DNA of 64,000 nt. Source: Epiperipatus broadwayi. Its lineage: Eukaryota; Onychophora; Udeonychophora; Euonychophora; Peripatidae. Of the stretch, positions 47,292-57,494 are shown in pieces. The translations under genes and the position numbers were made by a program. The DNA is taken from contig JAQFVV010012405.1 of the NCBI GenBank assembly GCA_028023455.1, positions 7,481,291-7,545,290 of the forward strand. The letters run 5' to 3'. Numbering within the stretch: the first letter of the stretch is position 1; each line of letters starts with the position of its first letter. The notes under the pieces are model-generated. The model saw only the letters and a list, made by a program, of their open reading frames with translations, did no database searches and was not told where the DNA came from.

Positions 47292-47484
47292 ATGTAATCA
47301 ACTATATTAATACTTTTTCAGAGAAAATATAAAGAACATTAAATATGACTATTTTTTTTTGTATTTTCGGTGCAGCTCACTATAATGCTTGTTTAATAAG
47401 AGGGCTTTGCACTAAAAGTGCATTAAGATTATATTTAATGTTCTTCACATTTGCTCCGATTAAACAATGTTAACATAATTACAT
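47292..47484. repeat. Inverted repeat downstream of thrombospondin exon
   Basis: The left arm (atgtaatcaactatatta... aagaacattaaatat) pairs imperfectly with the right arm (atatttaatgttcttcacat ... acataattacat). The right arm resembles 12030-12120, so it belongs to a dispersed repeat. Confidence 0.6.
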
Positions 47485-47822
47485 ATAGATGATGCCACAT
47501 ACTAATAAATTGCTAGAAAATATGAATACTTCCAACGTTTGTATCTGTTCAACATACAATCAAAATCCAATTAAATTAAATAAAAACAAAAAAGGAAATT
47601 TAAAAAAAAAATAGATTCATTAGATCAATTTATAAAAAAATTATGGTTAGCATCGTTGCCCCACCAAATGAATTTTATTTAAATGGCATTATCATTTTAG
47701 CACTATATTAAGAATATTATTTATAAGTATCACATAACAGAAATTATCTATGTATGTACATGTTTAAACAATGTCTTTCTATTTAATATTTTCATTAACA
47801 CAATAAATTATATATTTCTTAC

Positions 47823-47918
47823 CATTTGTATCATTCTGATCCTTGTTTGCTCTGAGTACACAGTTGTCCAGATTGTCAGGGATTCCATCATTATCATCAT
47901 CATCATCGCACAAATCGC
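47823..47918 (-). CDS. Thrombospondin exon: last type 3 repeat
   Basis: A 96-bp internal exon, phase 1 at both ends. It is preceded on the minus strand by an acceptor (attaaaag|) and followed by a donor (g|gtaaga). It encodes [20 protein letters not shown] and then [13 protein letters not shown]. This is the thrombospondin type 3 (calcium-binding) repeat: the DxDxDG-type aspartates chelate calcium and the two cysteines join the disulphide ladder. It lines up with the human TSP-1 segment [26 protein letters not shown], the last repeat before the C-terminal lectin-like domain, so the next exon should open with D and complete DGxGD.C. Thrombospondins are secreted, oligomeric matrix proteins that bind calcium, integrins and proteoglycans. 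The five-codon GAT run is a small in-frame microsatellite. The following exon was not found. Confidence 0.9.
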
Positions 47919-48227
47919 CTTTTAATACAAACATATTAAATGCATATTAAAAAACAATAACAAATTTAATTTGTATTTATAAACAAAACTATTTAAAATA
48001 AACAAACTATTTTATGGTCTATTATAATAAGCAGATAAAAAAATATTCATTTGGTTTCAGTTTTAAATTACATTAGTTTAAAATTAATTTTAAATGTTTA
48101 AATATGAATAATTAATTCTACGTTTTTATTTGCTTATCGACCTATGTTTTATTACATATAGATATGTACAATTACATTTTTAGGAATAACAAGTTTGCTA
48201 TTAAATGGATTAATTATAGTTATTATG

Positions 48228-48297
48228 ATAATTAGCAAACTTTTTATCTTCACAAGATGATCATAATTAGCAAACCTTTTATCGACATAAGATGATC
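48228..48297. repeat. 34-bp tandem duplication
   Basis: The unit with ataattagcaaac.ttttatc..ca.aagatgatca occurs twice in a row. Confidence 0.75.
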
Positions 48298-48604
48298 AGT
48301 TTTATGTGCATTACTATAGATGATATTTTGTGCGCATTCATATATTTATTTTCTCAGACAACGAAATTTGTCAACGGTTATTATTTTTGCCGTTTGATCG
48401 ACTTTACCACGTAACATTTAATTCTTTGGCATAGATCAATATATCAAAATTCATTATCCATTTCGTTACTATCTACTTCAAATAGAATTAAAATGCACAG
48501 TAGTTTTATTTATAGTTTGGAATATTGCTATATGCAATGATATATATATATATCAGTAGTTTATATATACATAATTAATTTAATTATTATCAGGGTAATA
48601 TATC

Positions 48605-48704
48605 TGGTAAAATAAAAATACACACAGAAAAGGTATTTTTTAAAAATTATTATTTAGCTTTATTAAAAAAAACTACCTTTTCTGTGTGTATTCAAATTTT
48701 ATCA
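48605..48704. repeat. Hairpin in thrombospondin intron
   Basis: tacacacagaaaaggta and taccttttctgtgtgta, plus the flanking tggtaaaat / attttatca, form an inverted pair around an AT-rich loop of about 35 bases. Confidence 0.8.
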
Positions 48705-48719
48705 AATATTAGGTTGATT

Positions 48720-48834
48720 GTCAAGCGTTGTTAGCCGAGAGGCCAACGCAACCGCCTTGCAAGCAAGTAGTTGGTTGCAGACGGTTGTGGGTTTGCGTCC
48801 CGGCCGATGCTATAACATATGAAAAAAAAAAAAA
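48720..48834 (+). mobile_element. tRNA-derived SINE (family F) with TSD
   Basis: The same core as 2583-2687 in a better-preserved form: gttgttagccgagaggccaa and gtgggtttgcgtcccggccg. It has an A-tail of about 14. The flanks atattaggttgatt (before) and atattacgttgatt (after) agree at 13 of 14 positions. It lies in the thrombospondin intron, antisense to the gene. Confidence 0.82.
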
Positions 48835-49739
48835 AATATTACGTTGATTCAGAAAATAAAAAAATTAGTAACAATTGAATTATTAACAGAGTTTAACTAT
48901 AGAATTTTTTTTTAATTATTACAAATATAATTTTTGCTATTTACAACATCTGTAGTTTTAGTTATTATAATTGCTGTAGGTAGTAAATTATATTCATAGT
49001 ATTTGACTGAATTTATTACATATAATCATAATTGTAAAATTAATGATTATATATGCAGATATAGACGAACCTTACATACATATACTTATATCAGTTAACT
49101 TCTGAAAGGAGTCTGCTATTAATCACAATAAGTTCCTGTAATTCCTCTTTCAGGCCTTAAAGACATTGAGCAAGGCAAATTTCTAAAGTCTATCCTATAT
49201 AATCTTGTCATTTTAGCTGTTATAAACATGTGATTATTCATATTGTAAATGAAAATAGATGGACTGCTCACCAACATGTCTCAACAAAGTGACGAGTTTA
49301 TTGGCTTTTTATATCAAATTTAAGACCAAGAAACACCATAGTATTTTTCATAATCTGCCTGATACTTCTTAAGTGAAATATCAGTTAAGTTTTTTTGAAT
49401 ATGTGTGTGTGAATAACCATTTTTAAAAGAGATATTTATAATCATGAAAATTAAAATTTCATTTTGATTGGATGAAGGCAAAAGATGTTAAAAATCCTCT
49501 GATTGGTGGATGAAGGTATAGAGTGCTAAGAATATTATGACTGCAGATTCAGGCTGCCATTCAATGATGATCTTTTATTTAGGTACTTGTATCTGCAGAT
49601 CACTTTCAAGAAAGTGATGTCATGAATAAGAAAAAACCTGTCTGACATTAAATAGAATAAGTTTGGATTTTGTGAAGTTAAAAAAAAAAAAGAAAAGACC
49701 ATTGATCTGTGGGCATGTAGTGGAGTGGGAAATCATTAT

Positions 49740-49875
49740 AAATAAAATATTGGTGATTATTTATCTTTTCAACATATATGTGTTCAGGTGTATCAGTATT
49801 ATGAGATAGTGTGGAGAGTGGTAGGTGGTGTGAAAGTCCGTGCTCATATACCCTATATATTACATATATAGACCC
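49740..49875 (+). repeat. SINE family A
   Basis: ttggtgattatttatctttt, gtatcagtattatgagatag and ggtgtgaaagtccgtgctca match the family A consensus. The 5' third is missing. The 900 bases before it (48840-49735) show nothing recognisable. Confidence 0.7.
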
Positions 49876-49929
49876 AGGTATATAATAAACAAGTGTGTTT
49901 CAGTTATTATAAATAAAATATGGAAGAAC

Positions 49930-52570
49930 AGCATTGTGGAGACTGATAATATATATTATATGGAGTGAAAGATAAGTTGCTCAATTTAATGGAAAATGCC
50001 AAATGCATATAATTCAGATTTATGTCTAACAAGTTGTTATCATGATGAAAAAGTAGAGGATTTTTATATAGATGTACAAAATGTTTAAATAACCTCTACA
50101 CCACCAAACATGAGATCAAACTAAATAATATTTTAAAACTATCATGAGTGATTTTTAATGTAAGAATTGGTAAATGATTGAAAGATGAAAGTACTGTGGA
50201 TAAATTTGATTATGTGATAAAAATGGCAGTGGACACTTGAGACATGTGGAGTCAAACTAATATAACATTACACGATCACCATTTTTTACACTTACACAAT
50301 AATGTTAACACAATAGCAATTTTCTCTATATGATATTACCATCTAGCATCCATTAATTACTATGGCTTGCACTAGATGGCAATACTGTATGGAAAAGTTT
50401 CAACAGTTTTGATGTGTGAAGTTCACAGAAAATGAAACACTTAATATAATGGTTTTTTACTTTGAGAAAATGCAAAAAGGAAATAACATGAAAGCATCCA
50501 AATGAAAGTACAGCAAAATTGAATTATATTTTAACGATAGAAAAAAAAATATATTCCAAGTTTGTAATGTTTTTAATAAATGCAACATAAGAAGTGATCA
50601 TCAATTAGTGAGATTTAAGATACCTGTTAATACAAAATTAAAAAGACAAAAACTGATAAGAAATATACTATTAACAAATGATATTCCTAATCTTCAAAAC
50701 ACCCCAATAAATTTAAATTTAAATTTGCAAATCGTTTTAAAATATCATAGACTTTAGGATGGCTCAAATTTAATTGAAAATCTGGTACCAAAAAGTAGCA
50801 ATTTATTACTAAGTTTTTTACTGAGACAAAACATTAATATAAAAAAGAAATATGAAATTTTTTAAAAATTGGTCTATTGAGAAGAAAATATCTAGAGTTT
50901 TGTAAAATAGTACAAATTTTTTTTTTAATAATGATATAAAAAATATAATTGTGAATTATGAAGGAAATCTGTAGAATAGAATAAAAGTCTCAAAAATGTA
51001 AAACATCTTCATATTGGACAGAAAGTTGTTTTGCCATAAAAAGAAAAGATGAAATTACTACCAAAAAGAGAGATGATATCATGAGATATGTAGAAGAGTT
51101 CTATAAAGAATTATATAGTAACAAAAAGCAAGAATGTCTTTTGAATTGCCACACTTTAGATGAAGAAATGATGCAGTTAAATCTAGAAAGAAAAAGTTCA
51201 AGAAATAATGGAATTATTATACATATCTTAAAGAAACAAGTGAAGAAATAAAAAAAAATGTTTGCAAAATTATATAAACAAGTGTCTAAATAATAAAGAT
51301 AAATCAGATGATTAGAAAAAACTAATAGTAATACTGATATTTAAGAAAGGTGATAATAAAGATATTAAAAAATTATAACTTAAAGGTATTCTATCTGTTG
51401 TATACAAAATCTTCACCAAGATAATTACAATTTATCTGCAGCAATCAAAAGAACAAGTTGGATTAAAAATTGGTTTTAGCCCCCTGGATCATATCCATAT
51501 ATTAAGCAAAGTTATAAAAAACTAATGAATATTAATTGTCATTATGCTATGGATTTGTAGATTATGAAATGGCATTTGACTCTATAAATATTTCCCTGTA
51601 ATTAAAACATTGGACCATGTAAACATAGACTCAGAATATTATCACATTCTACAGAAAATTTGTCAAAATACACCACAAGTGATTAGATTATGAAGTATCA
51701 CTGAGAAGATTAATATTGATAACATTGTATGATGATTCCATATTTTTGAAACATTTTACAGTAGTTTAAAAAAAAGGAAAATGAAAGGAATAATAATTCA
51801 TAGAGATTATTTAGGTTATCTACATTTTGCAGATGAAATGGTTGTTTTTGAAAATACTGTTTCGGAATTTCAGGAGCAAGAATTATCAAATAAAAGTAAA
51901 AAAAAGCAAAAATAAATACTAAAAAAGATAAAAAAATGTTTAATGGATTATCTCAGAAGCTAATCATGAATTGGAAAAGGTTAATGATTTTATATATTTT
52001 GGTGAGAGAATTAATACAGATGTAAAACCTAATGAATAAAAGTCATTATAGAATTAAACTTGAGTAAAGTGCTTTTGGTAGAAATAACTTAATGTTAAAA
52101 GAATAACATGCCTATGCATTTAGAAACACTTTCAAATAGATGTGTTTTACCAGTTTTCACTTTTGGATCTGATGCTTGGACACTTAACAAAAGAACAATT
52201 CAGAAATTTCAGATTGCTCTATGAAACATGGAAATATATATTTGTGAATAACAAGAAAAGTTGAAAAAATCTTGTATGAAAAAATGAACATATATCATTT
52301 ATATGATTGGAAGAATTAAGAAGCTTAAATGAAGCTGGTTTAGATACATTGCTAGAAAAGATGATAATAAATGTATAGTTGATGTCTTAAACTAATGCAA
52401 GAGATTGTAAATAATTAAAAAGAAATCATAGGTAAGAGGAATAGATAAAATAAGAAAGCTTGTTAATGTGATATAGAAAAGAGACCCTATGAATTGGTTA
52501 AATTAGATTTAATTTGGAGAGATTTTTTATCTAGTAATGAACTGATATTAATTGAAAATGATGATGATAA
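49930..52570 (+). mobile_element. RTE LINE, near full length, ruined
   Basis: Read across frames: endonuclease pieces CYHDEKVEDFY (about 50035) and DFNVRIGK (about 50150, family GDFNAKIG), interrupted by a family B copy at 50255-50408; then IRSDHQLVRFKIP (about 50590, family SDHRLVR); EFYKELYSNK (about 51090); NNGIIIHILKK (about 51205); GFVDYEMAFDSINI (about 51555); HFADEMVVF (about 51825, catalytic FADD altered to FADE); and the C-terminus to a gatgatgat tail at about 52560. Dozens of stops and frameshifts make it long dead. It is antisense to the thrombospondin transcript. Confidence 0.82.
50255..50408. repeat. Family B short fold-back within RTE
   Basis: It begins with the B outer end (aacattacacgatcacc). 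Then caattttctctatatgatat...atctag pairs in inverted orientation with ctagatggcaatactgtatg, around gcatccattaattactatgg. It sits between two endonuclease pieces of the RTE, so it inserted after that element. Confidence 0.68.
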
Positions 52571-53020
52571 TATAAAAATCCTTATGCTTTTATAAGTTGC
52601 ATATTTGATTGCTGTAACTATGATCTGGCCAGATGAAACTTTTGAAATTTTTTTCAGTTATCAGTTATGCTTTGGATTATTCTTTCGGGTAATTAACCCA
52701 TAATCAACTCAGATAACTATCTTATATTGATAAGTAAATGGCTAACTAATTATTTATAGTTAAAGGAGAAATCATCCTAGACTGTAAACTATCCAAACTT
52801 ATCATCTGGAAATTTGAGATATGATGGAAAAACTTTTGCCACTTAAAAACTTTTATCTTTTATTTAAAATATGGTTTTCAAAAATTCTAAGTAAGAACAA
52901 CAATGTTCAACATCAATATGGATCTTGCCACTTACAAAATGACAGCAGAATCTTGTAAAATAATATAGAACTTAAAATACAATTTTATTAACTCACGAAT
53001 TTCTAAACAATAATTTATAT

Positions 53021-53195
53021 ATAAATGCTTAGCCAGAGCCAGCACTTAAAATATCTCTGTCAGGAACCCCCTTCCCCCAAACCCCTGACCATGGTTTCAT
53101 GTTTCATGTCAAAATATGAAACCATGATCAGGGGTTTGGGGGAGGGGGGTTCCTGACAGAGATATTTTAAGTGCTGGCTATGGCTAAGCATTTAT
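53021..53195. repeat. Near-perfect 80-bp-arm hairpin
   Basis: Arms 53021-53100 and 53116-53195 are reverse complements with about three or four mismatches around a 15-base loop. They contain C-rich and G-rich tracts (cccccttcccccaaacccc / ggggtttgggggagggggg) and lie in the thrombospondin intron, 690 bases from the splice donor. No other copy is in the window. Confidence 0.9.
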
Positions 53196-53881
53196 CACAA
53201 AGCTTGTTGAGGAATTGGCAATCCTCATTGTTTATAACTTACAAGCTTAAGAGATAGTCATGTGATCTATGACTCTTATTTTGAATAATATATATAAGTA
53301 TTAAATTCAACTGAATAAGTGTTTTACATATTTAAAAAAATCCAAATCAGACATTCGAAAATCTTTTAAATGAGATCTATTACTCTAGATTGCAGTGGCT
53401 ACACAATTTATTTCAAGATTTTTACAAACTCAAAAAGTCTGTCACATCTCATAATTCATGATCCGGACATGTTAGTGCTATAGTTAAAATATGTCCACAT
53501 GTAATACATGTTTTAATTCAGTGATGGCATTGCAGTCAGCTTGGAGAAAGAACCAGTTGCCTTTTACAAATTAGACACAGCTCATTATTAACTAAATCAC
53601 TACATCTACAGAAATATGGCAGAAAAATAACTGATTATCAATGCAATGAAAACAACAACAACTAACACCTGAGTAACATAACCTGTCACATTAATAATCA
53701 ATATTAGACACCCTAAAGCCCACAAATAAAACATTGATTATTATTGTTCTATATCTTACTCCCAAATAAAAAAAAACTTGATTAACATATTAAAAATAAT
53801 ACAAAATAATTCCAATACAGAGAAAGATATTTAGCATATGAAATAGTAACTAGAAAATAAATAGTTTTTCAGAAACTTTAC

Positions 53882-53965
53882 CTTTGCCATCTTTGTCGTG
53901 ATCTAACTGATCACTATTGGGTACTGTTGGGCAGTTATCCATGTTATCTTGAATACCATCCTTAT
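53882..53965 (-). CDS. Thrombospondin exon: penultimate type 3 repeat
   Basis: An 84-bp internal exon, phase 1 at both ends. The minus-strand acceptor is tttagag| and the donor is g|gtaaag. An alternative AG two bases earlier would break the frame, so the later one is chosen. It encodes (D)[16 protein letters not shown] and then [12 protein letters not shown]. It lines up with the human TSP-1 segment [29 protein letters not shown]. The aspartates of the calcium loops and the repeat cysteine are conserved. Splicing to 47918 gives ...[11 protein letters not shown]..., the exact family spacing. No upstream exon (EGF-like or earlier type 3 repeats) was found in the remaining 10 kb, so the preceding intron is either longer than the window or hides an exon I missed. 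Confidence 0.92.
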
Positions 53966-54590
53966 CTCTAAAGTTATATAGATATTGATTAAAAATATAT
54001 TAATGTGTTAACGCAACAAATTTAATAATATATTAATTTAACAAATTAATATATTAATGTAACAAATTTAATGGTATTGATAAATTTTACTAAATTATAC
54101 CCATTCATAGTAAAATGAATTTTTTTGCGACTAACATTTATTGACATCTAATTGGTTTTCTAGCCTTAAAATCAATTATAAGTTTTGCCTTGTTAATAAA
54201 TGAAAACAATAAGTGCAGTATATAACATGACTATTCAGTTTACAACTTTACCAATTTATGCAAATACATTTCCAATTAAATGATTTAATTTTTATGATTA
54301 AAAAAGTTCATTATATATATATATTGTCTGCAAGGTCACATTTATACATGAGTTTTAAATGCCAATATGGCTTCTGAAGATAAAAGAACCTCCAAAAATT
54401 TATGTTTGTCATAGAGTTTGCAGTATCTTATAAATTTTACTCTGATTGAAAACTTATAATTTAATATTATTTTGAGCCTTAAAATGTATAATATAGACCC
54501 AAAAGTATGCCACTATATTTGCCCCCCCCCCAATATTCAATTTTGTACATTATCACATAGATGATATAGACATATATATGTAGACTATAC
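53966..54590. other. Upstream thrombospondin intron, nothing recognised
   Basis: AT-rich DNA with short repeats of acaaatttaat(a) near 54010-54070 and a 10-base poly(C) at 54522-54531. No exon signal. Confidence 0.5.
54522..54531. repeat. Poly(C) tract of 10
   Basis: C homopolymer in AT-rich DNA. Confidence 0.95.
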
Positions 54591-54594
54591 ATAA

Positions 54595-55217
54595 CATTAA
54601 ATCACACCACATGGTTAAGAACTCCAGCAATGACCTCTGTGAAAATAAATATATTAAAGTCTGTATTCGAAATATCCAGCCTTAGAATGATCGTTGCTTA
54701 TTTAAATTTCAAGCTCTTTGTTTGAATTAGTGGTATTTCAATATTTTAAATCTAATAGCATACAATTTCAAAGTGATATCATTTTGAGTCTGGCTATTTT
54801 GAAATACAGATTTTAATATATTTATTTTCAGATGGCCATGCTGGATTTTTTAACCATGTGGGGTGATTTAATATTTGGATTTTTATTTCAGTTTAGTGTT
54901 AGCACTGAGAATATTTTAAAGATTAAAATTACTAATGTTTAGTTGGTCTTTATATAATAGTAGTATACATGTTTGTTTAGTAGCAAAGTTAAGATTGTTG
55001 CATATTTAAATTTAAAGCTTTTTATTTGAATTAGTTTGTATTTCAATATTTATGATCTAAGAGCATACAGTTTCAATATGGGATCGGTTTGAGATTGGCT
55101 ACTTTGAAATATAGACTTTAACACATTTATTTTCATAGAGGTCATTACTGGATTTTTTAACCATGTCAGATTTAATATTTGGATTTTTATTTCAGTTTAG
55201 TGTTAACACTGGGATTA
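54595..55217. repeat. Fold-back plus tandem duplication (family H)
   Basis: Bases 54595-54680 (attaaatcacaccacatggt... gtctgtattcgaaat) are the inverted partner of about 54795-54874. The forward unit 54684-54913 is then repeated at about 54988-55217 (shared tttgaattag, ctaa.agcatac, ggattttttaaccatgt, atatttggatttttatttca). One arm has thus been duplicated after the inverted structure formed, or the reverse. Confidence 0.78.
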
Positions 55218-55882
55218 TTATACATAATGTAAAACAAACGTTAACAAAAAAAAATTAAAATTAAAAATTAAAAGACTAAAATACATATGCAAATATTCCA
55301 ATTGTGCTAAAGATCCTGATTCATACCTAGGAAAGAATTGAACAAAATTACACCACATAAAGATTATAAATATTTAACAGTAATTTATAAAAATTATAAA
55401 AGTATTTTTGGTAGTTGTGAGTTATGCCTAATGTGGCTGCTTGATGGTGTTGTTCTCTGCAAAAGCACAGAAATATGCCATTTACGTGGCCCAACTTACA
55501 GCCTATAGAACAGTTGTTCATATTATCCATTAGCAGGCCTAGATGGCATTGCACATTGTGCTTCACATCACTATGGAAATACCACACACTTCACAGATCA
55601 CTACCATAGGATGTGAGGGTGTTTGGAATTCAACTGGCCATAAGTGTTTTTATGTGCATTGGAAGTAACCATCTTACACCTTACCTGATGTAGTATTACA
55701 TACTAATAATTGTAAGCCCATCATGTGTTTCCCTATACCTCTTGGAAGGTCAAAACAATTGCAAAAGGGTATGTCCCAGAAGCATTTCACATAAATCACA
55801 TAAAAAGGCATGTTTGCAGGAGAACAGCTATGAGAGTAATGAAATGGTTGTCATTGTATGTTGTTTTGGAAATCATAATCTT

Positions 55883-56074
55883 TGTTTTCTCAGAGTAGTG
55901 CATGTATTGGCCAATCCTTCAGATTTTCAAAACCATCATTGTCCTCCCACACATTCCAGAGCTATGCACTGAAAGTTTGGTTTGCTCAGATTTTTGCATG
56001 TATTGGCCGATCCTTTGGATTGTCAAAACCATCAGAGACCCTCCCCACACCCTCCAGAACTACACACTGAAAGC
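55883..56074. repeat. 96-bp tandem repeat, two units
   Basis: Units at about 55883-55978 and 55979-56074 share tgcatgtattggcc.atcctt, tcaaaaccatca and ccagag/aactaca/gcactgaaag. The spacing between the shared words is 96 bases. They are less AT-rich than the flanks. No reading frame stays open across both units. Confidence 0.8.
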
Positions 56075-56472
56075 TTGGTTTTCATTATGTGCTGAAATGT
56101 ATAATATAATTTAGAAAATAATGTTAGTTCGTGAAATTTTTAAAAATACTTTTAAAAATTGTCAGAAAACAGAAAGTAAAAAATGATCCACCCAGTAATG
56201 TTACATTTCATTATTTTTACAAGCAACTATGCTATCAAGTGGCCACATTGGGTTTAAGTCTCAAGAAACATATTTTCACAGCTCAAATGCCACATTAATA
56301 ATAGCAGACAGGAAAAAAATTACAAGGCAATTAATTATCAGGATTAAAAGCAGAATTTGATTCAATGGAAGAAGAGGACATATAGTGAAATGACTTGCTA
56401 AGATTTAAATAACAACAGTAATATATAATCTCATGAGAAGAGTTTGGGTTTTGTAAATAATATCAATAAAGT

Positions 56473-56755
56473 ATATATACCATAAAATATTAAATCATCC
56501 GTGCACTTTACTACTGTTACACAATGCTTTATTTACTACCCTCTTTTACAGATTACAGTTTCGATTGCACCAGCAAACTATTTTAGAACTCTTATATCTC
56601 CTAACTTCAACTTCAAAAGTTGAAGTTAGGAGATATAAGAGTTCTGAAGAACATTTCTGGGGCAATCAAAACTGTAAACTCTAAAGAAGGGTGGTAAATA
56701 AAGCATTGTGTAACAGTAGTAAAGTGCATGGATGATTTAGTATTATATGGTATAC
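56473..56755. repeat. Large hairpin, ~140-bp arms
   Basis: The outer words tataccataaaatattaaat and atttagtattatatggtata, then gcactttactactgttacac / gtgtaacagtagtaaagtgc and gaactcttatatctcctaac / gttaggagatataagagttc, are inverted about a centre near 56615 with almost no loop. Arm identity is high. Confidence 0.9.
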
Positions 56756-57130
56756 ATTTGGCAATGCAATAAGAAAGAGTAATTATTATACTTCTTAAAG
56801 AAAATAAAGTATATACTATGCAGTATGCAATTATAGCAATAATAATTGTATAAAAATGTAAATCAACAGATCTTATTTCATAAAAAAAACATTAACTTTA
56901 AATCTCCAAAAATTTGAGCTGAGTCAAGCTATATTTTAAATCAAACACCTATAGTCTAACTTCATAGCACTGAATGAACTTTTGGTGACTTATCACCAGA
57001 ATCATCATGCAAAATTATTTAACAAACAATGCTGGGAGCAAAGTCATAATAGAAAAGTACCTTTTCTTTTTTGATTTTGTTCAAAAGTTGATTTGCAGTC
57101 CATTATTAATGATTTATTTCAGATACTAGT

Positions 57131-57467
57131 TCGAACTCAGACTTTCACATGACCCACCACTCTCAGTACCATCTCATATTGCTGACCCACATGATCACAC
57201 ACATGTTGAAAAGATAAATAATCACCAATATATGTATTTCATGCTAAACCAGCAATCATCAGTTGGTCTAGATTATTATACTCATAAAGCTGAATACTGA
57301 TTATATATGTGTGTGAGGATAGTAATCTAGATCAACTGATGACTGCTGGTTTAGCGTGAAATACATATATTGGTGATTATTTATCTTTTCAACATGTATG
57401 TGATCAGGTGGGTCAGCAATTGAGATGGCACTGAGAGTGGTGCGTCGTGTGAAAGTCTGAGTTCAAA
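57131..57467. repeat. Two SINE A copies head to head (hairpin)
   Basis: 57131-57280 is family A in reverse (ctcagactttcacatgaccc ... ccagcaatcatcagttggtc). The copy from 57310 to about 57490 is forward (gatcaactgatgactgctgg ... gtcgtgtgaaagtctgagtt). The two 5' ends face each other across about 35 bases. The forward copy shows the B-box-like gagttcaaacc. Confidence 0.87.
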
Positions 57468-57494
57468 CCTCACATATATTACATATATAAATGC

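Larger units (their letters stand above)
47919..53881 (-). other. Thrombospondin intron (~5.96 kb)
   Basis: It is bounded by gt (53881-53880) and ag (47920-47919) on the minus strand. It joins AAA-G to GC-GAT to give the expected ...DGKGDLC... reading, which shows the two exons are consecutive. Its contents are a SINE F, a SINE A, a ruined RTE in antisense orientation with a family B copy inside it, and at least three hairpins. It is a typical repeat-inflated intron. Confidence 0.85.

Noticed and set aside
48727-48812. Possible functional leucine/serine tRNA gene
   Set aside because: Stems are imperfect, it ends in a long A-tail within a target duplication, and a sister copy at 2583 has the same form, so it is a SINE.
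55348-55587. 79-codon minus-strand frame with several cysteines, considered as an upstream thrombospondin EGF-like exon
   Set aside because: Cysteine spacing does not fit EGF or type 3 repeats, there is no phase-1 splice site pair, and the first codon is GTG/TTG-like rather than ATG.
55883-56000. Minus-strand EDNDGFENLKDWP, which looks like a thrombospondin type 3 motif
   Set aside because: No cysteine at the required spacing, no splice sites, and stops on both sides. The similarity is short and sits in a tandem repeat.
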